Made by a program: the position numbers and the translations under genes. Below the pieces are notes generated by a model that was not told the DNA's origin, ran no database searches, and saw nothing but the letters and a program-made list of their open reading frames with translations. A DNA stretch of 64,000 nt from Erythrophleum ivorense (lineage: Eukaryota; Streptophyta; Magnoliopsida; Fabales; Fabaceae). This document shows positions 1 through 13,146 of this stretch, piece after piece. Where the stretch lies: NCBI GenBank assembly GCA_026724425.1, contig JAIUCV010000004.1, forward strand, positions 8,628,001 to 8,692,000. Direction: 5' to 3'. The stretch's first letter is position 1. Each line of letters begins with the position of its first letter.

Positions 1-591
1 TAAAGTTGCATTTGTTTTGTACAGAAGGTAAAGGAAAGGAAAAGGATTTAATTCAGATTTAAGTGTTTTCTGTACGTTTTCTTTGCCTTGAAACTCGAGG
101 TTTCCTGTTTCAATTGTTAACTTTGAAAAGTTTAGAAAAGTAGTTTTGGTTATAATATGATCTGTAGAAACCTGCGAGTTTCTTCCATGGCTTAATGATT
201 AACATGGAGCACGAGTCTTTATAATTCTCAGATGCTTGTCAAATCAGAGTGGTTTCATGGTATGGATCTGCTCTTTCGTTGCTGAAAAAGCTGAGGAATT
301 TAGAAAAAGAATAAAAGTTGCATACTCTTCACAGTTTGACGTTGCAAACATCGACGTAGATATCATTCGAATACTCATACACTTGAGACTACCAAAATCT
401 TCGATCCACTTATTTATATGGTTTTTACCAAATTTATTTTCTTTTAATGTGAGACTTCTTATTCACAATATTTATATCCAATATAAAATACGTGATATAT
501 TAAATTATAGATAAAGATTTTGAATCTTGTTGCATCTTAATATTTTTGTTTATATTGCATTAATTTGTATCAGTGTGATATGGAATTTAGG

Positions 592-2781
592 GTTGGCATG
601 TGGGGATGGGAAAAGGAGATATGTGAGTTGAAGAATAAATGAAAATGAAAGAGCATGAAGGTAGTCACAGACAAACAAGTGATAAAACAGTTGGAATTCA
701 TTAATCAGGGTGTGGAGATGATAGGCCCCAAATCTTGAATGCACAACGTTAAATACTCATTACTTCACACAACAACCCTGCAATTAATTACTTAATCAAT
801 TAACGAAACTCTCTCTCTCTCTCTCTCTCTCATGTCCCAATATATATATTTATATATATATGTTGGCACCCCACATATGCATGTATACTCACTTCCCACC
901 AAGATTGACGGCCCTAAACCTCCCTCACTCCCTGTACTTTTTTTTTAGGGTGAAGTCATAAGATAGTTATTTTCCTTAATACTAATAGTAATTGCAATAT
1001 GGATGGTATAAATAATATTTTTTTTTGCTAAACCTAAATTATAAAAAAATAAATTAATTACTCAAATTAATTATGAAGAAATGTACAAACATATTAGACA
1101 TGCAAATTTTAGTAAATTATTATTATTTTTTGTAAATAACATCTATTTAAGAATCTCTCTGTATAATTTGTCTAAAATCCTATGATACGGATTTAGTATG
1201 GATATTTAAAGATCAATGATAAAGAGATAATGGTTAATAATACAAAGTTTATGTATTCTTACTTGCTTTTATATCCAAAATTTTATAGTACTCATAAGGG
1301 TTTTGGTTCATATTTAGCATCCAACTCATTAAAAAAAATTCAAGAAATGAGTGTTATTATTATAAATGAATTCAATTTGAATTTGTTAGAAATCCCACTT
1401 TGCCTACCTCCTATTTTTATTTCCTAAGTGCGATTTATATATTTGATAGATAGCTTTACTTGATACAAATTGGTTTTAAGTTAAAATATAACATATCAAA
1501 ACTCAACTCTATCATGCATCGCTAGCCTGTTCTGGCAAACAATTATGGAGAGTGGTGTTATAAGTCTCAGATCACTTGCCTCCATCTTCAAAGTGTGATT
1601 CCTGCATTTAAAGATGTAGAAAAGAATTAGGGGTTGATTGGTTTTGGTTAGTTCAAGGCAGTGAAGCAAAATGGATTCTTTGCAACTCTAAAAGCATGCT
1701 ATTCCAATCTAGATCATCCAGATTTGTTTTGATTTCATTGTTTATTTTTTATTTTGAAGAAAGTAAAATGCATGTTAAAGACAATCTTCTAATTTTCATT
1801 AGACATGGATGATTCAATTTGCAAGAACCATAAATGGGAATTGTTTGATTGTTTTCTATGAGAAAGAGGTGAAACATAATGAACTCCAATTTCGAATAGC
1901 TATTCGAAATCTTAGTCAAAGATTATATTTATTATCTCATATTTGTTTTTTGGTGAAAAAATAACAATTGAAGTAGAGAATTTCTTCAAACAATAAGGAA
2001 CTGGGTCAACAATTTAATCAAATGATGTTGAACATATTTCTCATTTCTTCTCAAGAAACAAGTGGGTTATTTCTTTGCAAAATTATTTTTTGATAAAAAT
2101 TAAAAAATTACTTTAATCGAATATTTTGTTCTTGTCAAAATAAAAAAATATATAAGATTAAAAAATTAAGATTAAGAATAAAAAATAAATTTTAAATTAT
2201 CAAAATAAGATCTAAACAATTCAAATTATTCCTTAAAAAAAAAAAGCAGCGCAATAACAAGATTCCAGATCGAACAGTGAAGATGGGTTTGGCGGTGCAC
2301 AAGCAAGGAACGGCACTAAGCCAATACTGGTTACAGGACGCCCACCAGTGCAGCTATGGGCATTTGAAGTGTGGGGGTGTTGATTTCTGAACCTTTTGGC
2401 TTTGAGGAAATAATGAGGCATTTGAATAACTCTGGAGAAAAGGCGCCATGTGTTGAGATATGGGAGCCCCACCCCACGTTCTAAAGAGGCGCGTCTATAA
2501 CTGCTTTTCTGCACTGAATATGATGGTGGTTGCGCGTACTATCCACTCGCTACCTGGTTAAAAAAACACTTTTAGATTATACGATATTTTATACTAAAAA
2601 ATTATACTCCTTTTTTATAAAAATAAAAAATATGTTACAATGACTTTTTATGTAATTAAAAAATGGAACATAATTACACATATTTTAATTAAAATATTTT
2701 TTATATTTATTACTTATATAGTATGAGAAATTTTAAATATATATTTGATTAATAAATAATTATCAATTTTTAAAATTTAGG
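592..2781. other. Segment present in copy A, absent from copy B
   Basis: Copy B joins the equivalents of 591 and 2781 directly, at 55151-55158. The 8-base word aatttagg stands at 584-591 and again at 2774-2781 in copy A but only once in copy B, which suggests a deletion in B between short direct repeats. The segment is AT-rich apart from about 2230-2540, which is more GC-rich but has no sustained ORF or recognisable domain. I see no gene here. Confidence 0.7.
809..831. repeat. (CT)n microsatellite
   Basis: About eleven uninterrupted CT units, followed by an AT-rich run (838-861). Confidence 0.95.
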
Positions 2782-3227
2782 ATAAATTAAATTTATATTT
2801 TCAACAAAAGATAAACATTAAAGAAATAATTTTTTTAAAATATATTTTTTAAGATAAATTAATATTACTCTTCAACGTATTCTTTTCATATTTTAAATTT
2901 AAGAAATTAATGTATATTTTTATAATAAAAAAAGAGGACTGTATAATTTGAAAATTTTTTAAAGATAGAAAAAGTAAATTATCTTATAAAATTATGGTTA
3001 AATCACTAGATTGATGTTTAAAATTTTATCAATTCAATTTTTACTATTAAAAAGGTCTGTATTAATTTTTTTAATTTTAAAAAATATTATTTGATTTCTA
3101 TCATTAAACTTTTACCATACGTAATTAAATTTTATTGGTATAGTCAATTGCGTAATATATTAATATTTAACTTATAATTTATATCAACAAAAAATATAAA
3201 AGGTAGATAATGTAATAAAGCTCACTT

Positions 3228-3252
3228 TTATATATATATATATATATATATA
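3228..3252. repeat. (TA)n microsatellite
   Basis: An uninterrupted TA run followed by imperfect tatc units to about 3275. This stretch is replaced in copy B by the insertion at 55616-56415. Confidence 0.9.
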
Positions 3253-3995
3253 TCTATCTATATATCTATATATGTAGTATGTGATGCCATTTATATTAAA
3301 TGATTTTGATAAATTAGCACAAACTATATATATTCAAAACGTTAAAATAATATATAATTAACTACATCAATGTACTTTAACATCATATTTATAAAAATTT
3401 AATAGAAAAAACTAAATTAAAACAACTTTCAATTCTGAGAATCAGTTATAATTGTTTAAACTATTGTAATTAAATTAAAATTTGACAGAAGGTATAAGAA
3501 CCAAAGAATAACTGAACCTAAAATTATCGTTTACCTATTCAAAAAATTTTCAGGTAAATGTTTGAAAATTTATAATCACAATCCTATAACTTTGATTCAT
3601 CAACAACAACAACAATATTAGAAGTAGTTAAATTTTTACATGTTCTTGTCCCTTTTCTTTGCCTGCAAGTCATGAAAATCTCTTAGGTAATTTTAAAAAT
3701 TATAAAAAAAGAAAATGTTAAATTGTCTATTTTTAAAAATCTCTTATCTATTTTTAAAATTTACACCATCTCACTTGGGGCAAAATTATCTTGTATATAG
3801 TCTAATTTTCCAATTTTGATGAAAATATCTCTATTAATTTTTTTCCATTTTTAAATATATATATTTAGGTTAATATAAGATATTTTAGTAAAAAAATAAA
3901 ATTGAATTAAAGTGTAAAGTAACTTTTTATTTTTTAAAAAATTTGTATGTATTTTAAAAAGAAAAGAATCTCTATAATTTTAATAAAACTCAGAG

Positions 3996-6712
3996 TGTGA
4001 CGACCCTAACTTCTAATCATTGTAATTAAGGTTAAATACATGATTAATAACCATAATCTAAGGTTACATATTATTAAGACTAATTACATTATAGAAATGT
4101 GGAAAAATTTGAACCTTAATTTTATTAGAGTTATCAACCATATAATTACAAACACTTACGTATGTCAGGGGAAAACAAACGTTCATTTATAAGTTTTGAT
4201 TCTATTACCTATCATTTCCAATTCACAAGAACCTTCTATGAATGTTTCTAAGTCATCCCTTGAGATTATCATATGAAAAACCAAGATTTTTTAGTCACTA
4301 TAAGGGTTTCAGGACATTTGCCGCTGCCAATTTATCCTTAACCGCGGCCAATTCCTCTCGACTTCACCCCTCGCATCGTTACTAATTTCGCCGCGGCGGG
4401 TTGGACCTTCGCCACGGCCAAGCTACATGGCATCGCGGCAAGGAAACCTCTTGAAACCTACTTCGCTCACTTCTTCATATTGGCCGCGGCTAATACCTCA
4501 TTTCACCGCGGTCAATTCATCTCTAGAATGCTTGGCTCATTTTCACAAAAATTTGCTGCGGTCAATTCCTTACTTAGCCGTGATGAATTACTCTCTGGAC
4601 GACTCCTAGTTTAGTCTCTCACATTTTGTCGCGACGAATTGCTCTTTAGTACTCTCCCTAGGCAACTTTGCCACTATTGGCCGCGATTAACAATATTTTG
4701 GCCGCGGCCAAATGCCTCATAATTCTATTACTCTTAAAACCTTGCCTCATACTCTCCATTCTCTATCTAGGGCTCTCTAGGGCCACTCTCCCACTTGTTA
4801 TGAGGTTCTAATAGCATTTATATACTGAATTCCTTAGCTATTAGATCATTACTCATCCCACAATTAAAGATGGATTCTCCTACTCATTCATTGGTCTTAT
4901 ATCAACAGATTTACAAATTTCTCACAATGGTCATTCAATCATACTTTCATTGGGTATTTCATGCATCAATAGTTCAAGTCTACAATCAATATATCATAGG
5001 ATTACATTACTTAAATAGTCAGTATGTCATAGATTCACTAGCCAAGATAAGTATCAAAGTTTATACATCCATCAACAGCTGAAGCCTATTTCTCAATGGT
5101 TACATTCTATGTTAACAAAATACAAACTCCTATACTTGGCAATATAGATACATAATAATGCTATACAAAGGTTAACAAAAATTAGCATTTGCTCTATTCT
5201 ACTCAAACTAAGTGTAGCTCTTCACATCAGGCCTTAACTCATGGATGTTCATCCACTTGGTTTCCCTTATTCTTATCCAAAGAGCCTTCACTTGAAATGT
5301 TTAATTTCATAAAATGGGGTGAGATACAAATCTCAGTAAGTAAGGCAATTCCAACATATATCCTAGTTTAATTAGCATACATGCATAATTTCACATAAGC
5401 ATAAGAAAATACCAGTCATATCAATAAATGAAACAATTAGGCTATCATAATTACTATCCCATACTAGCAATCATATTTTCACATGTTAAAGGCCATTAAC
5501 ACTGGGAGAGGCTCGTCCTCAGCACCTACTTCCCATTGAGCACAATTAGGGCTTAGTGCATCTGGGGTTTGATCATAACTCGGTACCCGATCGAAGCACA
5601 TGCACGGGTAGCAGCCGCACCACAGCTCCACCATGGACTCACAAGGTCCAACATAATACAATAGATAGCCAATCAATTCATTCAACATTTCAAATCATTC
5701 ATGTACAGCAAATATGAAATTAAAATAGATATACGCATGGAATTAATATGAACCTGGTTACCTCACTTGTAGACAAATTTACAAAAGCCACCAATGGTAC
5801 AAAAATATCTCCAGTCACAATAAATTTCCAAAATTCGGAATGGAGTTGTCCACTAGCAGAAACCTCAATATATCACTCTAAATCCTAAGCAAATTCATCA
5901 AAAATCAATGCCCATACTATAATCAAGTCATTAGGGTCTCAAATCAGCAGAATTACTTCAAAAAGAAGAGTTCATACCTATCTAATGTCAGCCCTAGCCT
6001 CAATCTACGAATTTCTTCTAAGAAAATACCAAACAACTATATTTCAGAATTTAGGTATAGTGAAAATGCTCCAAATGAAAAACTAATTGGGCAAACTTAA
6101 AGAGGAAGAGAAGAGGATTAAGATATATGACAAGATTTTGAGCTTAGAGGTGAGAAATGGTGGATTTATGTGAAGAACCCTAGAGCCTTCTTTGGACCTC
6201 TGAATTTTGAGATGTGTGTTTGTGTTTTAGCAAATGGGGAAGAGGCTGAAGTATTTAGGGTTTTAGTTGGGTTTAAGTTGGGTCATGGGTTGCTCTAAGA
6301 TCCAACTCCATTTGGGCTTCAGATTTAGCTTTGTTGGACCAATTCTTATGCATTGGGCTGTTGAAATTCTATTAGGACAGAACAAGTTTTAAGAGCTCAA
6401 AGATTTTGGGTCTGCACAAGGGTTATTGGGCCAATTATAAGAGCCTATACAAGGTGGATTTTGGACCTCTATCACATTGAATTATATTGGGCTTGCACCT
6501 AACTTATTGGGCCCCCATTAGTCTTTTATCATGATCTCCTACGTTAATTTGGGCTTAGATGAAATTTCTCTCCCGATTAAATCTCAAACCCATATTAATA
6601 ATTTATCTTTCCAAAATTTTCATTTACTTAATTTACTTGATTATTCCATATTAATTATTTCTAATTAACCTAATTCATAATTAACACCTTAATTAATTTT
6701 TGGGGTGTTACA
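3996..6712 (-). mobile_element. Solo LTR of a Gypsy-type element (2.7 kb)
   Basis: The element runs from TGTGACGACCC to GGGGTGTTACA, so it has TG...CA ends. Five-base target copies flank it: CAGAG at 3991-3995 and CAGAA at 6713-6717, one mismatch. The empty site survives in the duplicate, where about 57070-57085 reads ...aaaactCAAAGgatatttg. A close relative lies at 27498-30271. On the minus strand the LTR would start TGTAACACCCC, the style of long Tekay/Del-type chromovirus LTRs; that lineage is inferred. No internal domain adjoins it, so it is a solo LTR, probably left by LTR-LTR recombination. ORFs inside it are not genes. Confidence 0.88.
4315..4715. repeat. Cluster of CCGCGG palindromes inside the solo LTR
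   Basis: Five CCGCGG sites, mostly in a longer gCCGCGGc context, plus several one-base variants (tcgcggc, gccacggc, ctgcggtc), are spaced along 400 bases of otherwise AT-rich DNA. The related LTR has six such sites at 27775-28080. Some variants look like decay at CpG. Confidence 0.8.
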
Positions 6713-6717
6713 CAGAA

Positions 6718-8576
6718 GACATTTGTATAATTTTTTTTTAAATCATTATATATAAATGGCATTGACAGATGGTGGCTTCAAATTGTATTTTTGAACCTGT
6801 CCCCGCGTCCCAAAGAAAAATTATGATGCAGTCCTATACATTATATAATTCTCTTCAACAAATTTGGTACTAAGTAAGAAAACAAACATTGGATTTGATT
6901 AGTAACAAGAATAATTTGAGCTAAGCCTAAAAACTACAGTAGAACAAGAGTTGTTAAGAACTGCTTGATTTAATTACTTCTATAATTAACTAATTTTACA
7001 TGGATATCATCATTGTTTTTTGGGTTTACAATTTTATGTAGTTATTGTCTGATCCATACAAAATATAGACGGTGTCTATCAATTTTTTTTTTTGCTTTTA
7101 TTTTTTCTAATAAATAAAAGATAAAACCATAAGCCAGAGAATTATAATGTGAGTGCATTCTGGCATTTTCGGTTCTTCTCTGAATTGGCATTCTATGTTT
7201 TTTCCCTCTCTAAATCGATATTTGGGTCCCAAAATAATCTGATCTTCACTTTTTCTAAATCTTCTGAATATTTGGGTCCCAGAATTATAATTGTCAAGTT
7301 TTATTTTTCTGATTTATCATTGCAATGTCCTTTTCTAAATATATATTGTTCAAGTTCATTAGTAAATGACTAATACACCTTGATGGCGATACAATTATTA
7401 GATTTCTTTTTTCAGTCAATATTTCTCAACATGTTATTTTTGTGTCCCTTTTTGAAAATGGATCCCTTGCTCATCTTAGAGGATAAATAGAGGGTACTCA
7501 TCTTAATTTGGATTGTTGATATTAAATTTAAATAATCTAATTTTTTAAATGTTGTATTTTTTATTTTAAAGGAAGTAGAATATATGATAAAAATAGTTTT
7601 CTAATTATACACTCAAAAAATGATGAATTAAATTAAAACTAAATAAAAAATAAAAAATTTAAAATCTGAAATATCTAAATTAAATTTTAAAGTGTATCCC
7701 ATGTCGTGTTCATCCCTGTATATATCTGTGTCACAAACAAATTGATTCTATAATAAATTCATCAATCGTTGAAGATCTTGTAATTTGCAAAATTAAGTGA
7801 AACAGTGTAAGAAAAGGGTGATGCTAGTAGACCAAGAAATCTTATAATTTCTCATATACTATGGAGCATATTAATTTCTTTGAATACCACATATTTGTTT
7901 TTCTCGTTCACATTGAGCCTAAAGATTTTAGATGGATTGCCATCACAATGCTATTGTTGTGGTGTATCTCTAACCGCAGTAGTTGATTTGGAGCTGTGAC
8001 TTTTTGTTTATTTTAAAATATTTTTTTTTTTCAAATAGCGTTTCATAAGAAGTAGTGTAATAGAGGAGATTATTTGGTAGATACTTTTATCAATATTATT
8101 GTGATTAGTAAATTTTTTTAAAAAATGTTTTTTTATTGTGAAATTACTAAAAATGACATGTATAGATTTGATTGAATGTAGATGTTATGAAATAATAAAT
8201 TATTTTGAATGAAGATGTTTTTGTCCTAAAAAAATTATTTTCTGCTTCGGCTTTTCCTTTAAAAAGTACTTAAATTATTTTGCTTTTTTCTCACAATATA
8301 AAAATAGCTTTTGTTAGCACTCTGAAACAATTTTTTTGAAAAAAAATTGGTCAAATACTTCAAAAAATCAAAATAAATACTTTTTTTAAATTATAAACTA
8401 TTTATTTTCTCAAAATAGCTTAGCCAAGCAGCACTAGAATTATTACTGTGATACTTTGTGCAAGATATATATCGCCCTCAACGGTCTTGCTTCAATAGAT
8501 CCAAATCCCAATACACAACAAGAAATAAAGAATTCCTTTTTGAAATTACTTTCCAGGAGAAACTTCTTAGACCAAG
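6718..8576. other. Noncoding copy-A DNA, no gene seen
   Basis: This aligns with 57085-59125 in copy B. It consists of AT-rich sequence with short ORFs interrupted differently in the two copies, and no domain is recognisable. Copy B carries two small insertions here that A lacks: about 57180-57290, and the MITE at 57727-57839. Confidence 0.7.
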
Positions 8577-8780
8577 AAATAAAGAATAGTGGGACCGTCG
8601 TGGCTACTTAATATTAGCGCGTTATATTCTAATTTTTTTTGAAAAAATTCTAACTTTTATTAGCGATTATTTAACAACCACTAACAAATAATTAATCTTT
8701 TTGTTGATGTTTGCATTATTGGCGGTTGAAAACCATTAATAAAAAAAAACATCCAACAAAGTTATCTTTTGGTGTAGTGA
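8577..8780. mobile_element. Copy-A-only insertion with a CACTA-like right end
   Basis: Copy B reads straight across this point (59127-59133, accaag|gtgcttg). The right end is tcttttggtgtagtg, whose reverse complement begins CACTACACCAAAAG, the terminal style of CACTA/En-Spm elements. The left end does not show CACTA. Instead it begins with a 15-base repeat (caagaaataaagaat) of sequence found 54 bases upstream at 8519. It looks like a CACTA fragment captured with filler DNA rather than a clean insertion. Confidence 0.5.
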
Positions 8781-9081
8781 GTGCTTGTAGTTTCATATAA
8801 TAGTTAAAAAAAAAAAGAAAGAAGAATATTTGAATTATAAAGGATAACATAGTATTTGAAAAATTAAAAAGGAACCAAACGATCTCAAACCCTAAAAAAG
8901 ATGAAAATTAGTGTGGAGTGGAGAATTTGAAAGTCCATTCCAACGTAGAGGTAAACATAATCTGTCAACCCAACAAAACTCAGGGAAAAAAAAATCAATT
9001 TCTGTTAGGTTGTATCGTTTTAATGAATTTGCATGGGTGAGATTTTATGTAAAAATCAGATTTGTTTGATTTATGGGTCTA

Positions 9082-9560
9082 AAGTGTTGAAATATTGTAA
9101 TTAAATTAGATGTGGATTAGCATTAATTAACCAATTAATTAAGTATACAACCAATTGAAAGATTATATTTGAATAATATCAAATAATTAAGTAATTAAGT
9201 TAATATTATTAAAATAAATTAAGTGAGGTAATCGTACTGCCTATAATAGGTTAATGTATTTATAAGCCCACTAAAATAATGACATCAAGTTATAGCCCAT
9301 TACATGTGTGTGTGTATTTATAGGCTTAAAGTGTTGGAATATTGTAATTAAATTAAATGTGAATTAATATTTATTAATTATTAAATCAATCGACAGATTA
9401 TATTTGAATAATATCAACTAATTAAGTAATTAAGTTAATATCATTAAAATGAATTCAGCGAGGTAATTGGATTGCCTGTAATAAATTAAAGTATTTATAA
9501 GTCCATTAAAATAGTCACCTCAAGTTATAGCTTGTTTTATATATATATATATATCTACAC
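9082..9560. repeat. Two tandem units of about 247 bp
   Basis: The unit beginning at 9084 (gtgttgaaatattgtaatta) repeats at 9331 with a few changes, and both continue through matching text ending near 9310 and 9550. Copy B has the same pair starting at 59434 and 59700, with its second unit cut by the Copia element at 59764. Confidence 0.85.
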
Positions 9561-11026
9561 ATATATACACATATATGAGATAACTTTCCAATTCAAAATA
9601 ACAAGAAATCTGAGAGCAAAGTAAGTTGAAGATCTCTCTTTCTCAATCATTTCTCACGTGGCTTCTATCAATAGGTTCTAAATAGTGTGTACTGTTAAGT
9701 ATTCTCTCTGATTCAAAATATAAGTTACTTTTAACAGATTCACACTTCTTAAAAAAAAAATAGTTATGTTCTTAAACTTTTTAAATATTATCATGTCTTT
9801 CCAGTTTTACTCTTGTAATCAATACAACTATTGTTATTAAATGAGAAATTTTTAATACAACTGTTGCATTAAATGAAGGATATTATGAAAAAATAATAAT
9901 AATTATTGCCAAGTGACCTACGTTTTGAACTAACATTTTTTTTTTCAAGTGACTTACATTTTAGACCAGAGGAAGTATGTCGAAAATAACTTGTTCATAA
10001 TCTAAACCTCTTGAACAAAACAATCTAAACCTCTTGAACAAAACCGATAAGTTTGAATTATCTAAAACCACAATCGATAAGGGTTGATATATTTTTTTAA
10101 CCAGAATATTAGTTGGTTGGGTTGAATTTTGTGTCAAATGCGACTGATGTAAACTTGTTTTAGTCCTACCTTTTAGCCATTCAAAAAATGGTTTAGGTTT
10201 TATATCTTTTGGTGACCCGAATCCATCCTCCCCTTAAAGGTTGGGTGATAAATACGAAACGGCCAACAAAAGCAAGAGTTTGAGGTACTCCAAAAAGGCC
10301 ATTGTCCCACTAAAATGAATTCACCATGATAGCCAGTTCAATTTTACCCGGCTACATGTAGCAAGTCAAGAGAAGAGATTACATATGAGGCACACATACA
10401 GATTCAATTTGGATCGTTACATGTAATAACACAGCATGATACACACGAATTTTTCAACTAGACATAACCATGGCTTCACATCTTTAGCTGCAGAACCCTA
10501 AAAGTAGCAAGAATTACCACTTGTTAGAAGTATAATAAAGGTGGCAGGAGGAAACAATTGCTTTCGTATCATTGCACAATGTCAATGGCTAGAAATTTAA
10601 ACAAGAACTACCCATTATAAACAAGATCCCTTGCATTACATATACATCCCATGGCTGAAGAGCACAAAGATATCAGCCAAAATGCCCAGAACGAGGAGCA
10701 ACCTCAGATCCAAAAAACACCAACCCTCAAGTTTCTCTCCCAATAAATGCCAGACTCTACCGAGACAAATTTGGATCTCTTAATTTCTTAAGAAATTGAC
10801 TGTGTCTATTTCGTAGATAGAAACCAAACAGAACCCACACATATTGTGGTCATTCAAATGGGATCTTACACTTAAATGAATCCCATACATTATACGTGTT
10901 TCTTTCTCCGAAACTGATACTGTTAGTTTTTATAAAATTGAGAGGATTTACTTCCCCAATTAGATGCATTTGGTTTAGTTCTCCATCAATGGGTCAGCGC
11001 TTACAAAAGAAAACTCATATTCTTGG

Positions 11027-11341
11027 GGCCTGATTGTCTGTTTTTAGAATAATTTTTTTTAAGAACAAAAAAATATAAAAACTTGTTTGATAATGTGTTT
11101 TTAATAAAGTGTTTTATAAAAGATAAAAACAGAATTATGTTTTCGGAAACAGAAAAATCAAAACATTTTTTTAGATATTTTGTAACTTTTATTCTGTAAA
11201 ATTAAGAAAAAAACAAAAAATAATGATTTTTCAGAATAATGATTCAAATAGATTTTTTTAATTTTGTTTGTTTTCAAAATTTGTTCTAAAAAATATTTGT
11301 TTTAAAAACATTAAAATCAAAACAGAATCAAACAGGCCTTT
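11027..11341. mobile_element. MITE-like element with imperfect terminal inverted repeats
   Basis: The left end reads gggcctgattgtctgttttt. The right end, reverse complemented, reads aggcctgtttgattctgttt. The core is A/T-rich with repeated ttttaaaaac and gaaacag words. Length and ends resemble plant hAT or PIF/Harbinger MITEs. I could not find a clean target duplication, so the superfamily is open. Confidence 0.55.
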
Positions 11342-12349
11342 AGTCTCTGATTTATCAATTCTTAAGAAGTAGTTTTGACTTAGAGTAAATCCTATTTTAA
11401 AGGAAAAATTTATTCTTTTATATTACTATTATAAATCTCTGATTGAGAGAATTAGTTGGTAGTGGGATGTAGAAAATTCTAGTTAAATTTAAGGTGAATT
11501 TGTAAATCTTGTGTTGATACTAAGTACATGAAAACTACCTCTTTTGTAATATTTTAAAAAAAGATTAAGAAAAATGCCTTAAAATTTAAGAGCACTAGAC
11601 ATAAATTTGAGAAGTTAAATTAGGATAAAGTTGGCTGTGTGTTTTTTTTCTTCTTCTTTTATCTCTTTTACTTACTGCATATTCTGTTTTCTTTACTTTT
11701 GAATAATTCTCTACTTTCATACAATTTACTCTATCAGTAATATAACAATTCATTTTATCTTTAAGTGTTGGCTTGTTTCACTTGTTCATACTGAGCTCAC
11801 TCTACCAATTTATTGTTTGTTACTTCCATTTGCACTTAGAATGCTTCACATTTAATTTTTAGCTGCTCATTCCACTATTGTATAAGTTCACTCTACTTGC
11901 ATATTCCAGGCTATTTTGTTAATATTTGTTTATTTCATTTAGTTACTTTTTACTTGCTCCATTAAGTAACTACTCACTCTACCTTGTGCTTCTTCCACTT
12001 CTATGTTAACAAAATTTTATATTCCTAATTTTTTTTTTTACATACCACACCTATTTATTTCTTCTAGGTGTGTTTATCAGTTAGTTTTTGTTGTTCTGTT
12101 TTTATACATAATTTTGCTATTTGGTTAGGGAACTGTTAGTGATGTTTTATGTAGTGCTTTGGTTGCTAAAGAACAAATAGAGAAAACTATGGAAAGGACA
12201 TAGCTGCCTATGGAGGCTGTTTATCTTTGAACAAGAACACTGTGACTTTGCCTACTCTATTTTTGTCTTTGCCTTATTTCTTTGCTAGTTATCTGTTAGA
12301 CGACCAACAGCTAACAGAAGGAGTTTATTCTAACTAAGCAATATCTACA

Positions 12350-12350
12350 T

Positions 12351-12385
<35 letters not shown>

Positions 12386-12407
12386 GACGCACGCGCGCAC
12401 ACACAAA
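12350..12407. repeat. Compound (CA)n(TA)n(CG/CA)n microsatellite
   Basis: A CA run, a TA run (about 12364-12385) and a gcacgcgcgcacacac run stand end to end. Confidence 0.9.
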
Positions 12408-12439
12408 AGAGATATGAATGTTACACGAACCCAGGAAAC

Positions 12440-13090
12440 ACTTACTGTGCTTGCATTTTGATGCCTCTCATCTTTAGCTTTCTTTGAATCAAAGCGGAAA
12501 AGAAACAAAAGCTGACTCTGTTTCAGAAAGGAATATGCGTGGCTTTTTCTTTCTTCCCTCTAATTTAAAGCAGACAAAAGCGGAATCCACTTCCATTGTG
12601 CAATAATTGAATCCATTTTCTTTAATTTTCCCAGTTCCCCTGAAGCTGTCCCACCATGCACCCGAAACACCTCATGTTTTCAAATTATCAACATATTTGG
12701 ACTTATTATTTGTGAATGGTTCTGGTGAGACAATGAATTCATGGTTTTTAACTTTTCAATGCATCTTTGTTTTCCCTCTACTTTTACTTTTAATATTCAT
12801 CTCTCTTCTTGTTTGGAAGAGATGACTGGAACAGTAGAGATGTTCAGTGTACGCGTTTAATAACAATTACAATCATTCGAACATGTATACGTATAACTTA
12901 AAATTCCCAATTTAAAGCTAAAATGAAAAAGATATCATGAAAATATATTAATTAGTAAGCTAAATTTAAGGGAAATGAATTTGCAAAGTTATACGCGAAT
13001 GAGTTCCAAATTTGATATTTCCAAATACACGAGAAGATGCAATTATTACTCTTGCTATTAACTAAAACACAAAAGTCTGTAACAGTACTG
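12440..13090 (+). repeat. TNL 5'-flank block, copy 1
   Basis: The text at 12451-12490 (gcttgcattttgatgcc...) matches 15620-15662. The following stretches (gaatccactt, gaagctgtccc, cttgtttggaagagatga, gttccaaatttgatattt) recur in the same order at 15775-16560 and partly at 24405-24560. It is a duplicate of DNA lying upstream of the TNL gene and contains no TIR or NB-ARC coding remnant. Confidence 0.75.
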
Positions 13091-13146
13091 AATTACCAAC
13101 CTATATATCATTAACATGAAAGCGCTGATGACTTCAAAATTATCAG

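Larger units (their letters stand above)
1..9390. repeat. Segmental duplication, copy A
   Basis: This stretch is colinear with 54570-59763. The sequence at 8 (gcatttgttttgtacagaag) recurs at 54571, and matches continue through the regions near 450/55010, 2800/55160, 3490/56560, 6770/57150, 7150/57610, 7860/58440, 8460/59030 and 9080/59430. Copy A has three stretches that copy B lacks: 584-2774, the solo LTR at 3996-6712, and 8577-8780. It begins before the window. No convincing protein-coding gene lies in it, and short ORFs differ between the copies without codon constraint. It therefore appears to be duplicated noncoding flank of a resistance-gene cluster. Confidence 0.9.
9570..12430. other. 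Intergenic DNA upstream of the TNL cluster
   Basis: AT-rich sequence with no supported gene. A pyrimidine-rich stretch lies at about 11640-12120. A short open minus frame at 10779-10636 encodes a hydrophobic C-terminus-like peptide without a start codon, and is too short to call. A MITE-like inverted-repeat element occupies about 11027-11341. Confidence 0.5.

Noticed and set aside
236..514. ORF in copy A (92 codons) and the minus-strand counterpart in copy B (54805-55008)
   Set aside because: Differences between the copies are mostly amino-acid changing and include a stop in the copy-B + frame. There is no sign of coding constraint.
1630..2235. Possible MITE between aggggttgattggttttgg and aagatctaaacaattc
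   Set aside because: The supposed inverted ends match too poorly, and there is no target duplication.
5479..5688. Minus-strand ORF inside the first solo LTR
   Set aside because: It lies wholly within an LTR and has no domain.
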